64,000 nucleotides of DNA. Source: Planctomycetaceae bacterium (GTDB lineage: Bacteria; Planctomycetota; Planctomycetia; Planctomycetales; Planctomycetaceae). Within the stretch, counting starts at the first letter, position 1, and the number at the start of each line of letters is the position of its first letter. A program made the position numbers and the translations under genes. The stretch spans positions 1-64,000 of the forward strand of contig CANJQC010000005.1 in NCBI GenBank assembly GCA_947476295.1, given 5' to 3'. This document shows, one piece after another, positions 43,796-54,175 of this stretch. The notes under the pieces are model-generated. The model was not told the DNA's origin. It searched no databases and was given only the letters and a program-made list of their open reading frames with translations.

Positions 43796-44902
43796 TCCCG
43801 CTTTGCGGTACTTTTGCTTCTTCCCGTTCTTGCCCTTTCCGTGAAGCTGAACCTGGGAAATCGATGCGGCTTCGACTTCCGGTGCTGTGCGTGCGACTGA
43901 ATCGTGATCTACGCGATGTTCCTCTTCAATTTCAATGGGTATTGAAGCAGCATCAGAGGACCCAGCAATCACAACAGTTGCCGGTTGAACACCAACGATC
44001 TCGACAACCGTCGCCTCAATTGCCCCATGATTCACATTCTTCACACGATCAGCAGTGGATTTCCGCTGCACCGCCAGCGGTGGGTTAGGATTGACGTGAA
44101 TCACAAATCGGGCGTGCAACTGAAACGCGGACAGCATGAGGCCTGAAATCAGCAGTTCCAGTGTTGACAGATGAAACATAACAGTCGCCGAATGCTGTCG
44201 AGCACCTGCGAATGCGCGCACAGCAAGCAACAACGTCGAAATCACCAGGAGAGACTGTGCCGGTCGACAACGTCCCATGTCGGGAATCAACCGTCGAAGC
44301 ACGAAGGCCAGACAAGCACCAGATGGAACAAGGATCAGGGCAGGGCGAGCGGCATCAATTCGGCCAAACAGAGGTTCAAGTCCCTGTGCAGTGAGATCCG
44401 TGATCCACGGGCTGACGCCCGTTAGCAACGTTAGCGACGCAGCAAATAATCCCACCGCCATCCAGCGCCACCAGCGATAGCGACCTCGAAAATCCACGGC
44501 GCTGGCGGAACGTACCCAGGCGATGACAAGACAAAACTCCGCCGCCGCGAAGAGCTTCAAGCCTGAGAGACCTCGCAATGCTTCCAGACGGCTTGCCAAT
44601 AGAGCGTGATCAGGGATGTTTGATGAACTAGACGACGGCCATGTGACGAAGGCGTAAACGATCGGAGTCAGAGTGAGTACAACCGCTACCGCAACGTGTT
44701 TCCACAGTCGCGGAGAAATTACCCGGCGAATGAGCCGATCGCGGGACAGCATCGGAAACGGTGCAATGTCAGCGGCACATTCGTACTGATTCGAATTAAT
44801 AGTGGCGTCAGACAAATCGAACTCTGGATCAATCTCCGTCAGCAATCGTCTACGGCGACGATCGGCGGCATTTGCGGACCCGGAAAAATGAACGTCAGAC
44901 AT
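43793..44902 (-). CDS. polytopic membrane protein of unknown function
   Basis: A 369-residue protein with an arginine-rich N-terminal cytoplasmic segment (NAADRRRRRLL) and about six hydrophobic segments, e.g. HVAVAVVLTLTPIVYAFV, KLFAAAEFCLVIAWV, WMAVGLFAASLTLLTGV and SLLVISTLLLAVRAFAG. After the last helix come about 90 hydrophilic residues ending in a strongly basic tail, HGKGKNGKKQKYRKAG. No named domain is recognised; the basic tail resembles planctomycete-specific hypothetical proteins. It is convergent with the ECF sigma region. Confidence 0.65.
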   Translation of the reverse strand: MSDVHFSGSANAADRRRRRLLTEIDPEFDLSDATINSNQYECAADIAPFPMLSRDRLIRRVISPRLWKHVAVAVVLTLTPIVYAFVTWPSSSSSNIPDHALLASRLEALRGLSGLKLFAAAEFCLVIAWVRSASAVDFRGRYRWWRWMAVGLFAASLTLLTGVSPWITDLTAQGLEPLFGRIDAARPALILVPSGACLAFVLRRLIPDMGRCRPAQSLLVISTLLLAVRAFAGARQHSATVMFHLSTLELLISGLMLSAFQLHARFVIHVNPNPPLAVQRKSTADRVKNVNHGAIEATVVEIVGVQPATVVIAGSSDAASIPIEIEEEHRVDHDSVARTAPEVEAASISQVQLHGKGKNGKKQKYRKAG

Positions 44903-45136
44903 CCATCAGTCTCTAGTGTGAGCGAACGCAGGTCCGTAGAAGACTCGGGGAGTGGCCAAATCCGGGGCAACCAAGTCGTTCTGCAGATCGGCAGTTTCAG
45001 CCGATGCTTAGCACGTCAGCCGGACACGCACAGCCACCAACAACATCGGCGGGCTTGCCGCCTGCTCTGCAATTCAATGTTGCAGCGACTCACAGCCTGC
45101 ATCTGTTCCCCAGTTTCTGCACGGGAAGGACGCAGG

Positions 45137-45715
45137 TCAGTTGCTGAAAAATGGGTCTGGAACTTTGGGGGCATCCGAAGAATACGACGAAAACCTGGTG
45201 CACTCCAGTTCCTGGCCCCTTATTTCAACACGCTGCGCCGCGCCTTCCAGTTTCAGCAGTGCCTGCTTATTATGCAGTCCGCCGCCGTAGCCGACCAGTT
45301 TGCCACTGCTGCCGATAATGCGATGGCAGGGGACGATGATCGCGATCGGATTGCGTCCGTTTGCCAATCCAACTGCTCGTGCGGCTGCTGGATTGCCGAC
45401 CGACCTTGCGATATCGCCGTAGCTGGCGGTTGTCCCATACGGCACTTTATACAGTGCTTTCCAGACACGTCGCTGAAAGTCGGTACCTTCTGCTGCCAGC
45501 GGCAGGTCAAACGCCCGGAGTTTTCCGGAAAAATAAGCCTTCAACTGCCGCACGGCTTCCTTTAACCGCTTTTCGTTGAGTTCCCAGTCCTCACCAAGAG
45601 TCGTCTCCGCAGCACTATTGTGCGATTTTCCAAATGACACATGACGCAGGCCCTGGTCATCACCTGCGATCAGGAGTCTTCCAACCGGCGTGCCGGCAAG
45701 ATGTGTAAAAAACAT
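45137..45715 (-). CDS. ogt: methylated-DNA-[protein]-cysteine S-methyltransferase
   Basis: A 192-residue DNA repair protein that removes methyl groups from O6-methylguanine by suicide transfer to its cysteine. The active site is IIVPCHRIIGSSGKLVGYGGG (Cys in PCHR). The helix-turn-helix contains VPYGTTASYGDIA and NPAAARAVGLANGRNP. The N-terminal ribonuclease-like domain (TPVGRLLIAGDDQGL) is present. There is no Ada-type zinc domain, so I use ogt. The C-terminal 25 residues extend beyond the usual family end. Confidence 0.93.
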   Translation of the reverse strand: MFFTHLAGTPVGRLLIAGDDQGLRHVSFGKSHNSAAETTLGEDWELNEKRLKEAVRQLKAYFSGKLRAFDLPLAAEGTDFQRRVWKALYKVPYGTTASYGDIARSVGNPAAARAVGLANGRNPIAIIVPCHRIIGSSGKLVGYGGGLHNKQALLKLEGAAQRVEIRGQELECTRFSSYSSDAPKVPDPFFSN

Positions 45716-45852
45716 GACTTCCGACCCCTGGAGAATGATGACGCCTTGAGCATTGGAAACACTGCTCGCAACATCTTACAGTTCACGTTTCAGGCTTTGA
45801 ATGGACTGAACAAAAGTTCCGGATTTGTTTCTCATTACGGTAGTTGTACTTC

Positions 45853-46806
45853 ATGTCTCAGGAAACTCTTGCGTCCGAAATTCGTCAGTCGGCACTGGAG
45901 CGAAACGCTCAGGTCGAATCGCTTCGCTGGAAAAAATTCTCTGTGCTTGACGATGGATTTGTCTGTCTGGTGGACGTAATGGGCGACGACAGCAGCATTG
46001 TTCAGGCAGCGCGAGTCAGTTACGGTGAAGGAACAAAAAAGGTCAGCGATGACCGGACACTGATTCGGTATCTGCTGCGGCACCGGCATACGACTCCTTT
46101 TGAAATGGCAGAGATCAAGTTTCTGGTTCGAGTACCGATGGACTGCTGGCGGCAGTGGGTTCGGCACCGCACGGCCAATATCAACGAATACAGCACGCGC
46201 TACTCGCTGGCGATTGCTGCGGCTCAAACGACCGACCCCGGCGAATGGAGGACACAGGCAGAATCTAATCGCCAAGGGAGCGGCGATGCCCTGCCTGCCG
46301 ATCTCGGGCAGCGACTGACACAGGAAGAAGCAGAACTCCAGGCGAAAATTCGTGACGTATATCAAAGCCGCATTTCATCCGGAGTTGCACGCGAGCAGGC
46401 GAGAAAAGATTTGCCATTGGCAACGTATACAGAAGCGTACTGGAAAATTGATCTGCACAACCTGCTGCATTTTCTTGCGCTGCGCATGGACAGCCACGCT
46501 CAGTTGGAAATTCGCCAGTACGCGACGACGCTTGGAGAGCAGATCGTCGCACCGCTCTTTCCAATCGTGTGGGAAGCATTTCTGGACTATCGCATGCAGT
46601 CCACGTTTCTGACACGCCTGGATTCCGGCGTGATCCAGCGTTTGACCGCCAACGCCGCTGCAGCCGGAACCGCTCCTCCGTTTTCAGACGACGCCTTTAT
46701 CGCCGCTCAGGACCCAACCTGGATCGCCCTCAACCGCAGCCGCGAACGCGACGAATGCCGATCCAAGCTTCAGCGTCTTGGATTGTTAGCTCAGGCACAA
46801 GAGTAA
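45853..46806 (+). CDS. thyX: FAD-dependent thymidylate synthase
   Basis: ThyX makes dTMP from dUMP with methylenetetrahydrofolate and FAD/NADPH. At 317 residues it is longer than the common 220-260 residue form. The signature RHRxxxxNxxSxRY is present as RHRTANINEYSTRY, with TPFEMAEIKFLV and the DLHNLLHFLALRMD block. The C-terminal ~50 residues are extra. The open frame has a TTG three codons earlier; the ATG at 45853 is the better start. ThyX-only genomes lack ThyA, but this cannot be judged from the window. Confidence 0.93.
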   Translation: MSQETLASEIRQSALERNAQVESLRWKKFSVLDDGFVCLVDVMGDDSSIVQAARVSYGEGTKKVSDDRTLIRYLLRHRHTTPFEMAEIKFLVRVPMDCWRQWVRHRTANINEYSTRYSLAIAAAQTTDPGEWRTQAESNRQGSGDALPADLGQRLTQEEAELQAKIRDVYQSRISSGVAREQARKDLPLATYTEAYWKIDLHNLLHFLALRMDSHAQLEIRQYATTLGEQIVAPLFPIVWEAFLDYRMQSTFLTRLDSGVIQRLTANAAAAGTAPPFSDDAFIAAQDPTWIALNRSRERDECRSKLQRLGLLAQAQE

Positions 46807-46964
46807 TTTGCTGGCCAGTCTTTTCTCAAACTCCAAAATCACGGAGCTTTCCAGGGATCTTTCGCATCCATTGGCTCGAACCGTATGGAAAATCCCGGAT
46901 TTCCCGATAAGGTTCGCAGTCTTCGCGTGTCAATGAGTTCACGAACATCGCAAATGCGGTATTT

Positions 46965-47037
<73 letters not shown>

Positions 47038-47048
47038 TTGAAAAAGAC

Positions 47049-47079
47049 GGGGTTTCTGAATTTTCAGAGCCCCATTTTT
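47049..47079 (+). terminator. intrinsic terminator after tRNA-Lys
   Basis: A GGGG..TCTGA stem pairs with TCAGA.CCCC around a short AT-rich loop and is followed by TTTTT at 47075-47079. It begins 12 bases after the tRNA 3' end. Confidence 0.75.
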
Positions 47080-47522
47080 CGTCAAGTGTCGCCTTAGGCG
47101 GCTTCGAATCCCGTGACGGGATCGCCTGCATCGTCCCGGCCAATACACGCCAATCGGAAGCTCGCCAGTTTTACGCTCTCCCGTCATCCAGTTGCCGTGG
47201 ACAGTTTCATCCACAGCCTCGTTCACTGCATGAAACTGATGAGCCCCGGCGATCATCTTATGCAACCGATCGCTGTAGGTACCTTTTCACAGCCGGTCCT
47301 GCCTTCTAGGCAGGACTTCGCAGCTTGCCCCGCGACCATGGACCAAATAAGGTCGAATGATAGGCGACGCATCGCCTCTGAGCGGATGTCCATCCCATAG
47401 CTGTTCTCCTCACGGCGAAATCCTTTCCGGCAGAAAGGCTGCACAAGCGGGAAAAATGGTTCGAAGTCACAGGAACTCAGACCGAAGGCATCGCTTCAAT
47501 TCACTGACCAGAACTGGCATAC
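47080..47522. other. gene-free stretch containing a perfect hairpin
   Basis: About 440 bases between the tRNA terminator and the end of the reverse FtsK/EccC-like gene. No coding signal is convincing. A perfect 8-bp stem, GTCCTGCC-TTCTA-GGCAGGAC, lies at 47296-47316 without a T-tract on either side. It could be another palindromic repeat or a factor-dependent stop for the reverse gene. Confidence 0.45.
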
Positions 47523-50500
47523 CTATTCAATCGTCATCTCATCAATATCGAAATCGGGCTGATCCCCTGGCTCGTTGATTGTGGTAGTGATTGATTGCAG
47601 CCATTCATTGGACGGCCAATTGAAGGGACGGAAGCGGTCGGCCGTTCCGGTTTGGTCGCGATACAAAATGGCACGGCCCTGGCTGAGTGCAGCGGCAGCC
47701 GGTGTATCAATCAGGCTTGCGGAATCGGTTTGATTCAGACGAAACGCAATGCGGTTGTCAAATTCGCGCAGCAGCGACGCCGATAACCAGCGCATCGCGT
47801 TGCCGAAGGTGTCGGACCAGATGATGACGTGAATTCCGACCAGCGGACCTTTGCGAATCAGGTCGCCAAACATCGTCGCAGGTGTCGCCTCTTTCGGCGA
47901 ACCGAAGCCCGACATTCCATAGTCGTCATCATCACGTCGCAGCGAACGGAATTGTCCGATGTTGCGGATCGCCAATATCAACTCCGGACTGTCCGGCTGT
48001 GCATCGCCGTTTTCCCGAGCCGTCATCTGATGCCAAAGGTCTGCTACGATGGCATCTGTTTCTTTGGAGTCAGCCAGACAAAAGCGCGGTGCAATCTTTG
48101 AAGTGAATGTCTCTCCAAATCGTGTCTGTGACGCTCGATCACGACCATCGTGCAGCAATGTAAGTTGTGAGGTTCTGTGGTCAGATTCTTTGACGGTGCC
48201 AACCGACCAACTCACGATGGTTGAAGCCAAAATGGTGTCGGCCAAGTCACCTTCCTGACCAACAATCAATACGTTTTGACCACCGGATCGTCGAAACTCC
48301 AGGCACATTGGTGCGGCAATCGCTACTGGTTCGCCGATCCATGCTGGCAGCGTATCAACAAAGTGCCGCGTCGCGTCGGGCGTGCTGGCAAGCCATGCAT
48401 TGAGCGGGCTGCAAAATTCCAGCCGGGGAGCGACGTTTCCCTCAAAGACAATCATGCGGTTGTCGGAGTATCGGTTACAGTCCGGCCGCTGAATCATGGC
48501 ATGAATCATCAATTCTCGGGTGGCTTCATCAAGCCACGCAATCTGAAAAGGATGATTGCCCTCAATCAGACCATTGGCGTCGTTGTAGATCGCTTCACCG
48601 GGGCGTGTCAATAGTCTGGCGGCGGAATTCTCTTCGCTCAAAATCAAATGCGCATCGCTCTCGCTGCACTGCAAGGCAATTCGGACTCCCACTTGGCCCA
48701 TTGTGCTGCGGGCCAATGAGTATGCTCCTCCCAGCGTCTGAGAACCAAGCAGAACGTGGATTCCGAACGCTCGGCCTTGCCGAACCAAGCGGTCGAGCAG
48801 CAACGATGCCCGAGACGAAACGCGGTCCTCAGTCGTGAAGAATTCCTGAAATTCATCGATCAGCAGCAGCAGACGCGGCATGCGTTCGTCGGGAAAATGG
48901 CGGCGGAACGAAGGCAGGTCCTGCACACCTCGAATACGAAACAACTCTCCGCGTTCCTGCAGCACTTCGTCAAGACGTTCAAGCACGCTTAAGCCGAATT
49001 CGCGATCACTTTCAATGGCAACGACCCGAGCATGCGGCAGTTTGTTGGCGGCGTAGGTGCGAAATTCAACACCCTTCTTAAAGTCGATCAGGTAGAACTG
49101 AATTTCAACTGGACTGTAATACAGCGCCAGATTGGTGATCAGAATATGCAGCAGCGTGGACTTGCCGGAGCCCGTTTTCCCTGCAACCAGGACGTGCTGA
49201 CTGGTGCCACGTCCCAAACGGATAAACTGCAGCCGCGCTGCACCCGCTCGACCGATGGGAATGTCGATTCCGTCGGCAGAACTCAGACTCCAGATCGCAT
49301 CGGGTTTCGGAGCAATACGGTTAAATGACACCTCAACCCGCCGCGCGTCGCGCGACTGTTCCCCAACTGCGCGGACCAGGCTGACATAGTCGGCGGACTC
49401 CGGTGGAGAGTATGATTCAAATTCGGCAGCTTTCGACGATGCATGTTTTAGAACGACGCGCCCATCGCTGACAGCGAACTCTGTACAGCATTCGTGCAGA
49501 TTGTTGACGTCAAACGAGCGTGGAATGGGCTGATTCGGGGACCATGTGACGATCGCATGAACACCACAGCGCGGGCCGCTGGTGAGGATGCTCGTCAGAT
49601 GCCGAGCCGCCTCTTCTGTAAACGCAGCTGGGAACCCGGCAACAACGACAAAGTGATACGGTTCCGCGACTTCGCCAGCGGCGGCGTTGTAGTCTTCGAT
49701 AGTTTCGAATTCGCTGCGGAGATAAGTCTGGAAAACACTCTCCATGTGTTCAGTGACTTTTTGCAATCGGTCGCGAATCTGAGTCGCATCGGTCCAGATT
49801 CGATTGCTGATCAACAGTTCGTCGAAGTCCGCAAGGTGCATCAGAGCGGAAAAATTCTGACCAAGTCCCACCGGATCGATCAGAGTAAACTGGACTCGCC
49901 CCGGCATGATGCTTGTCAGCAGACGTAACAGAATTGAACGCACAAACTCTAGAGCCGGTTCGCGTCCAGCCGCATCGTGTTCAATCACAATCGACATGTC
50001 GCGCGGAAAGTTCAGGATGGCGGGCAGTTCAATGCATAAGTTTGCGTCTGGTTCCAGGCTATTACCCTGCGGCGGTGTGGGAAGCATTGCCAGCAAGTCG
50101 CCGATCGGCAAAGCTGCGGGCAGAGAAGTCGGTACAATCCAATTGGCACCTCGCATCAGCGCCCAGCGCGGAAACGCGGCGACTCGTTCGCGGCTGGTGC
50201 GTGCCAGTTCTCGCGCGATGGCAATATCCGCCTTCCACTGCATGATTGTTGATAATTCGTCGGCATGCAGTGCCTTGCGTGTGGCTGCGTTCCCAGCGGT
50301 CAACGCGGCGAGCGCCAGATCGTGTTCGGCCTTCAGTGTCGTCTGAATTCGTGCGATCTCCTGTCCTCGCCAGTTTTCGATCGCAGATTGTTGCAGAGAT
50401 GATTCAGCGTCACTCGCAGCGATCTGTTCTTTCAAAAGCCTTTCCTGACGAGCGACCTGATCGTTGTATGTTCGTGTTCGTTGTTTGGTTTGTTCGCCGG

Positions 50501-51536
50501 CCGCTTCCTGCAGTTTCGCCGAGCTCTGTTCGCGGTGTTGCAGCATGGCCGACCTCCAGGACTCCGCAACCGCATCCACATGCTTTAATTCGTACTGGCT
50601 TTTCTGCCTCCAGTACTCGATCGCCGCTCTGGCATTCGCCACGTGTTGCAGCATTTCTTCATAACCCACGCGAAGTCGCGACTGCACAAGCATCATCAAT
50701 ATGGTTCCAAACAGCACGGCGGTCGCTGCACCAATCAGGCATGAGACGCCAAACCATTGCCAGTCCGGTTGTTGCAACTCAGGATTGAGAAACAGTCGCA
50801 GGTCCGCTCGCATGCCAGTCGTCACAATCGCTACGACGACAAAGGTGAATAACGCAAGTCCCCAGATTCGCCAGCCACAAATCCATTGAGGCAGGATTTG
50901 GCGATCAATCACACCAGCTGACACCAGCGCCAGATCTGCTTGTTCCATCGCCAGCGTGCGACTGGCTTCGCGTCCTTTGATCGTCACATTTACCGGTGGA
51001 ATAGTGGAGTCGGTCCCTGCATGGCAGTGCTCCAGATACTTTGCCGTGAATTGAACTCTTGCATCCAGATCACCCAGTTGCAGTTCGGTAAACGTTCGCT
51101 GTGTCTGATAGATCTCATGTGCGCGTACGGCATGGCGGACGGGAGTGTCTTCGTTTGACTCGTCACAGACAGACTGCAGAACCCATAGTTCGCTCTGCAG
51201 TTTCTGACGAATATTTGCAATATCATCTTTGAACCTCACGGCCATCTCATTCGATCTGTGTTCATGTGAATGACCGGCCGATTCACGAATGACACTGAGA
51301 TTCTGCTCCGAATGCGCCAGTCGATCACGAACTTCCTGAGCCATACGTTCCAGTTGCGCATGCAGTTCTGATTCATACCTAGTTTGCATAGTCGCCGTCA
51401 GCTCCGCTTCCTGATCGGTCAGCTGAGACATGTGTCGCCTCACAATATTTACCGCAACCTGCGCGGAGACACATCGAAAACGAAGTCGTTCGAGTTCTGA
51501 AGTCTGCGATTCAAGATTCATTGATTCAGTAACCAT
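47523..51536 (-). CDS. large membrane-anchored FtsK/SpoIIIE (EccC-like) ATPase
   Basis: A 1337-residue protein. Residues 1-210 are charged and helical, probably coiled coil. Two membrane helices follow at about 224-241 and 262-286, then a second Gln/Glu-rich coiled coil at about 290-450. Three P-loop-like modules come next. The first (about 500-700) lacks a readable Walker A. The second is a complete FtsK/SpoIIIE domain with LVAGKTGSGKSTLLHI (Walker A 785-794), FYLIDFKKGVEF and LLLLIDEFQEFF (Walker B 889-896), then HVLLGSQTLGG. The third (about 1080-1320) has VLIVGQEGDLADTILAS and a VGIHVIIWSDT segment, degenerate. This order is like EccC of type VII secretion, not like DNA-translocating FtsK, which ends in a gamma domain absent here. 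No WXG100 or other secretion gene is adjacent. Confidence 0.85.
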   Translation of the reverse strand: MVTESMNLESQTSELERLRFRCVSAQVAVNIVRRHMSQLTDQEAELTATMQTRYESELHAQLERMAQEVRDRLAHSEQNLSVIRESAGHSHEHRSNEMAVRFKDDIANIRQKLQSELWVLQSVCDESNEDTPVRHAVRAHEIYQTQRTFTELQLGDLDARVQFTAKYLEHCHAGTDSTIPPVNVTIKGREASRTLAMEQADLALVSAGVIDRQILPQWICGWRIWGLALFTFVVVAIVTTGMRADLRLFLNPELQQPDWQWFGVSCLIGAATAVLFGTILMMLVQSRLRVGYEEMLQHVANARAAIEYWRQKSQYELKHVDAVAESWRSAMLQHREQSSAKLQEAAGEQTKQRTRTYNDQVARQERLLKEQIAASDAESSLQQSAIENWRGQEIARIQTTLKAEHDLALAALTAGNAATRKALHADELSTIMQWKADIAIARELARTSRERVAAFPRWALMRGANWIVPTSLPAALPIGDLLAMLPTPPQGNSLEPDANLCIELPAILNFPRDMSIVIEHDAAGREPALEFVRSILLRLLTSIMPGRVQFTLIDPVGLGQNFSALMHLADFDELLISNRIWTDATQIRDRLQKVTEHMESVFQTYLRSEFETIEDYNAAAGEVAEPYHFVVVAGFPAAFTEEAARHLTSILTSGPRCGVHAIVTWSPNQPIPRSFDVNNLHECCTEFAVSDGRVVLKHASSKAAEFESYSPPESADYVSLVRAVGEQSRDARRVEVSFNRIAPKPDAIWSLSSADGIDIPIGRAGAARLQFIRLGRGTSQHVLVAGKTGSGKSTLLHILITNLALYYSPVEIQFYLIDFKKGVEFRTYAANKLPHARVVAIESDREFGLSVLERLDEVLQERGELFRIRGVQDLPSFRRHFPDERMPRLLLLIDEFQEFFTTEDRVSSRASLLLDRLVRQGRAFGIHVLLGSQTLGGAYSLARSTMGQVGVRIALQCSESDAHLILSEENSAARLLTRPGEAIYNDANGLIEGNHPFQIAWLDEATRELMIHAMIQRPDCNRYSDNRMIVFEGNVAPRLEFCSPLNAWLASTPDATRHFVDTLPAWIGEPVAIAAPMCLEFRRSGGQNVLIVGQEGDLADTILASTIVSWSVGTVKESDHRTSQLTLLHDGRDRASQTRFGETFTSKIAPRFCLADSKETDAIVADLWHQMTARENGDAQPDSPELILAIRNIGQFRSLRRDDDDYGMSGFGSPKEATPATMFGDLIRKGPLVGIHVIIWSDTFGNAMRWLSASLLREFDNRIAFRLNQTDSASLIDTPAAAALSQGRAILYRDQTGTADRFRPFNWPSNEWLQSITTTINEPGDQPDFDIDEMTIE

Positions 51537-51892
51537 GATGGCAATCTCTTTGGGTCTGACGCTTCAAGACTCAATCGACGATTGTGTTTGGTCCCGTCAC
51601 TGATTTCTGAGCTAGCCACCGGTAACCCCTCTTAACGACACCGCAAGACACCGGCAGGATGGACATTCATGCCCGTCGCATGGCCACGAAACGCTGTCGA
51701 TTCAAAGGTTAATGTGCCTCGATAGTCGTTGGCCAGCGGGGCGATTTCTGGCAAAGACTCGGACATGAATGTCCAAGCTACATAATTCGCAGCTTTGCAG
51801 CGAGTCTGAAGAGAATACACTAATGACAGACTTCGAAGTCAGAAACGGGAACTTTTGACCGAATGCAACGCCACATTCTTTGGTCCGGCTAA
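51537..51892. other. 356-bp intergenic region with a dispersed motif
   Basis: No gene is supported. It contains, at 51748-51776, a 29-base motif (CTGGCAAAGACTCGGACATG...) almost identical to one overlapping the start of the secreted protein gene at 20614-20642. The promoter of the EccC-like gene should lie here, but no -35/-10 pair is clear. Confidence 0.45.
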
Positions 51893-54175
51893 TCACTCTG
51901 CGGCTGATTTCAAAAGCCAGGCTTCCGCCAACCGCGGCTGGTGGCGCCAATTCACGCCTTCGAGATAAACGCTGTCAAAGGTAATCGATAGCTTGCCGTC
52001 TTTCAGGAGATGCTGCGGCACGGGGAATTCTTTCATGGTATTGGCTTCCGTTTCGTAACGGGTTGCTTCAAGTGCCTGGCCGTCAGCACGGGGTTTGAGT
52101 TCACCAAAACCGCAGAAGCGCAGGACATACGTCGCATTCGGATCGAGGTTGTTGTAATCCAGCGATCCAGGCAATCCGGTTACGAGCCACGATAATCGTA
52201 AGCGGCTCATGCCGTTGTCCAGCCACCAGAATGAAGAAGTATCGGTACTGCCCGTTGCATGCGGACTGCGGGCCGAGTTGCCGATGTCGTCGTAGAAGCA
52301 GCCAAGGCCAGGGCTTTCCCAGGTTCGCAACTGTTCCAATCGTTCCCAGCGTCCCTCCAGCGTGGGAATTGTGAGGACTTTGTGGAACTCGTCTTCCAGC
52401 CAAAAACGATTGTTCAGCGGAATGTCGAGAAAATCCAGCATGCAAGCTCGCTGCGGATGTATGGCGTGGTACTTCTCAACACTGCTTTGAAATTTGATGC
52501 TCATGTAGAGTTCATCAAAGAGTTCCAGAATCCGGGTGCGCAGATCCGGCCGAACGGGTTCTGCCTGAGCACGTAACAGCAGTCTGAGAGCGGCATTCAT
52601 AGCTTCCGTTGGATAACGACCTTTTTTTTGCGCAAGCTCGCTGCATGCCTCCAGTTCCAGAGCAGACTCCCGGGCCAGTCGTTCGCGCTGGTAGGCATCA
52701 TAGTAGGCGCGGAGCAGCAGCAGCTGCCACCGCCAATTGTCGTGCAGTTCGGCATGTGCCGTTTCAAGGCCCTGCCAGCGTTCCAATGTGGCGGGCACTC
52801 CGTTATTGTCGCGGAGCGCGCCGTCCCAGTTTTTTTCCAGCGCAAGAATTCCGTCTGCAATCTTTTCCGCGTCCGCCGAGCCGAAGAAACACCGTGCATA
52901 TTCAACAAGAATCGAACGCGGTTGCTGATCAGAGTCCCAACTCAGGGCGCTCCAGATGACCTTGTTGACATCGTCGTGGCAGCCATCCGAGTAACTCAGA
53001 AAACCATTGGTGTGTGGTGCGGTGTCGGCAAATATGCCTGCGTAGAAGACAGGACGCGGATTTATGGGCTCTCGACCTGCCGTCAGTGCAAACACCTGAT
53101 CCAAGTTCAGCTCCGGATACTGGCACCGAACGACATGTGTGATGTCCGGATAGTCGCGTAACAGATACCGCTGATCGAGACGCGCACGAAGTTCCGGCAA
53201 GGGCGGGCTTCCCGGCCCCGCAACCAGCCCCCCAAGCCATTCGGGCGTGTGCTCGCTGAGCCAGTTAAAAAAATATTCCGTTTTCTCGCCCTCGAAACCC
53301 TGAAGCGACAGCCAGATTTTCGCTTTCGGATGGTGTTCGTGAAGAATCCCGGACAGGTCGTCAAGGAACGGCATCACCTCGCGAGGATGATTGTTGCCTG
53401 GGTCGCCACCGGGGAAAAAGATGGCGTCCAGACGAGGGCAATCTTTATAAAAAGCCTCGTGGAACTTCAGGGACGCCGCACGTTTCGCTGCGTCGGTCAG
53501 GTCGAAATCAGCTGGCGTCCAAACCCAATAGTCCACGTCGTACTTATCGCAAATTGCTGACATAACCCGGTTCATCTCTGGCCGGGCCAGCGGCATAATG
53601 GGTGTCGGGCGTTCGTCCTGAAATGGAATATTCTCAACGCAGTTCGCACCGAAGAAGGTGAGTTCACGAATGTACTGATCGTACGTTTTTTCGTCCCATG
53701 CATCATAACTGTTTGCCTGAGCGCGGTAGCCGAGCTGGTGGCCGCGTATGGCATAATCAGGGGACTGGGTGGTGTTGACCGCTTGCGTCATAGCGACGCG
53801 GCCCTTCGACCAGTCCAGCGTGCGCAGCAGATAACCGACAGCGAAAAGAGCACCCAGACGATCCGTCGCAATGACCGTGATACGAGGCACATCGCCAACT
53901 TCAGTGCTGATCCTGAAACCTTCCGGAGTGACACTATCCGAAGGAGTGGCCGAACGAAACGTAATGGATCCGAGAACGCCAGCCCCGGAGGACACTGGCC
54001 ACCAGATGCCCGTGCGTTTGGCGACTTCTTCGATGAGCACCTGGACGGGAACGTCAAATGCCTCACTGTCTTCAGCGATGACACTGATCTTTTCCAGTCT
54101 GGTCTGCGCCTGCACCGTTCCCATGACTAACGCCATCCCAACGAAAACAGCCGTCCACGACACATTCCCTGACAT
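51893..54175 (-). CDS. secreted glycoside-hydrolase-like protein
   Basis: A 760-residue exported protein (signal MALVMGTVQAQ). The N-terminal ~130 residues resemble the small alpha/beta domain that precedes the catalytic barrel in GH20 and GH67 enzymes (ITVIATDRLGALFAVGYLLR). A TIM-barrel-like region follows, with DYAIRGHQLGYR, FFGANCVENIPF, YWVWTPADFDLTD, DAIFFPGGDPGNNHP and AKIWLSLQGFEG. The C-terminal third is helical, with a final beta-rich segment. Carbohydrate hydrolysis is likely but neither substrate nor catalytic acids can be named. It lies upstream of the EccC-like gene on the same strand, with a 356-bp gap. Confidence 0.65.
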   Translation of the reverse strand: MSGNVSWTAVFVGMALVMGTVQAQTRLEKISVIAEDSEAFDVPVQVLIEEVAKRTGIWWPVSSGAGVLGSITFRSATPSDSVTPEGFRISTEVGDVPRITVIATDRLGALFAVGYLLRTLDWSKGRVAMTQAVNTTQSPDYAIRGHQLGYRAQANSYDAWDEKTYDQYIRELTFFGANCVENIPFQDERPTPIMPLARPEMNRVMSAICDKYDVDYWVWTPADFDLTDAAKRAASLKFHEAFYKDCPRLDAIFFPGGDPGNNHPREVMPFLDDLSGILHEHHPKAKIWLSLQGFEGEKTEYFFNWLSEHTPEWLGGLVAGPGSPPLPELRARLDQRYLLRDYPDITHVVRCQYPELNLDQVFALTAGREPINPRPVFYAGIFADTAPHTNGFLSYSDGCHDDVNKVIWSALSWDSDQQPRSILVEYARCFFGSADAEKIADGILALEKNWDGALRDNNGVPATLERWQGLETAHAELHDNWRWQLLLLRAYYDAYQRERLARESALELEACSELAQKKGRYPTEAMNAALRLLLRAQAEPVRPDLRTRILELFDELYMSIKFQSSVEKYHAIHPQRACMLDFLDIPLNNRFWLEDEFHKVLTIPTLEGRWERLEQLRTWESPGLGCFYDDIGNSARSPHATGSTDTSSFWWLDNGMSRLRLSWLVTGLPGSLDYNNLDPNATYVLRFCGFGELKPRADGQALEATRYETEANTMKEFPVPQHLLKDGKLSITFDSVYLEGVNWRHQPRLAEAWLLKSAAE

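Noticed and set aside
47523..51536. True FtsK DNA translocase for chromosome segregation
   Set aside because: Only two central membrane helices, three ATPase-like modules and no C-terminal gamma winged helix; the order fits EccC-like proteins better.
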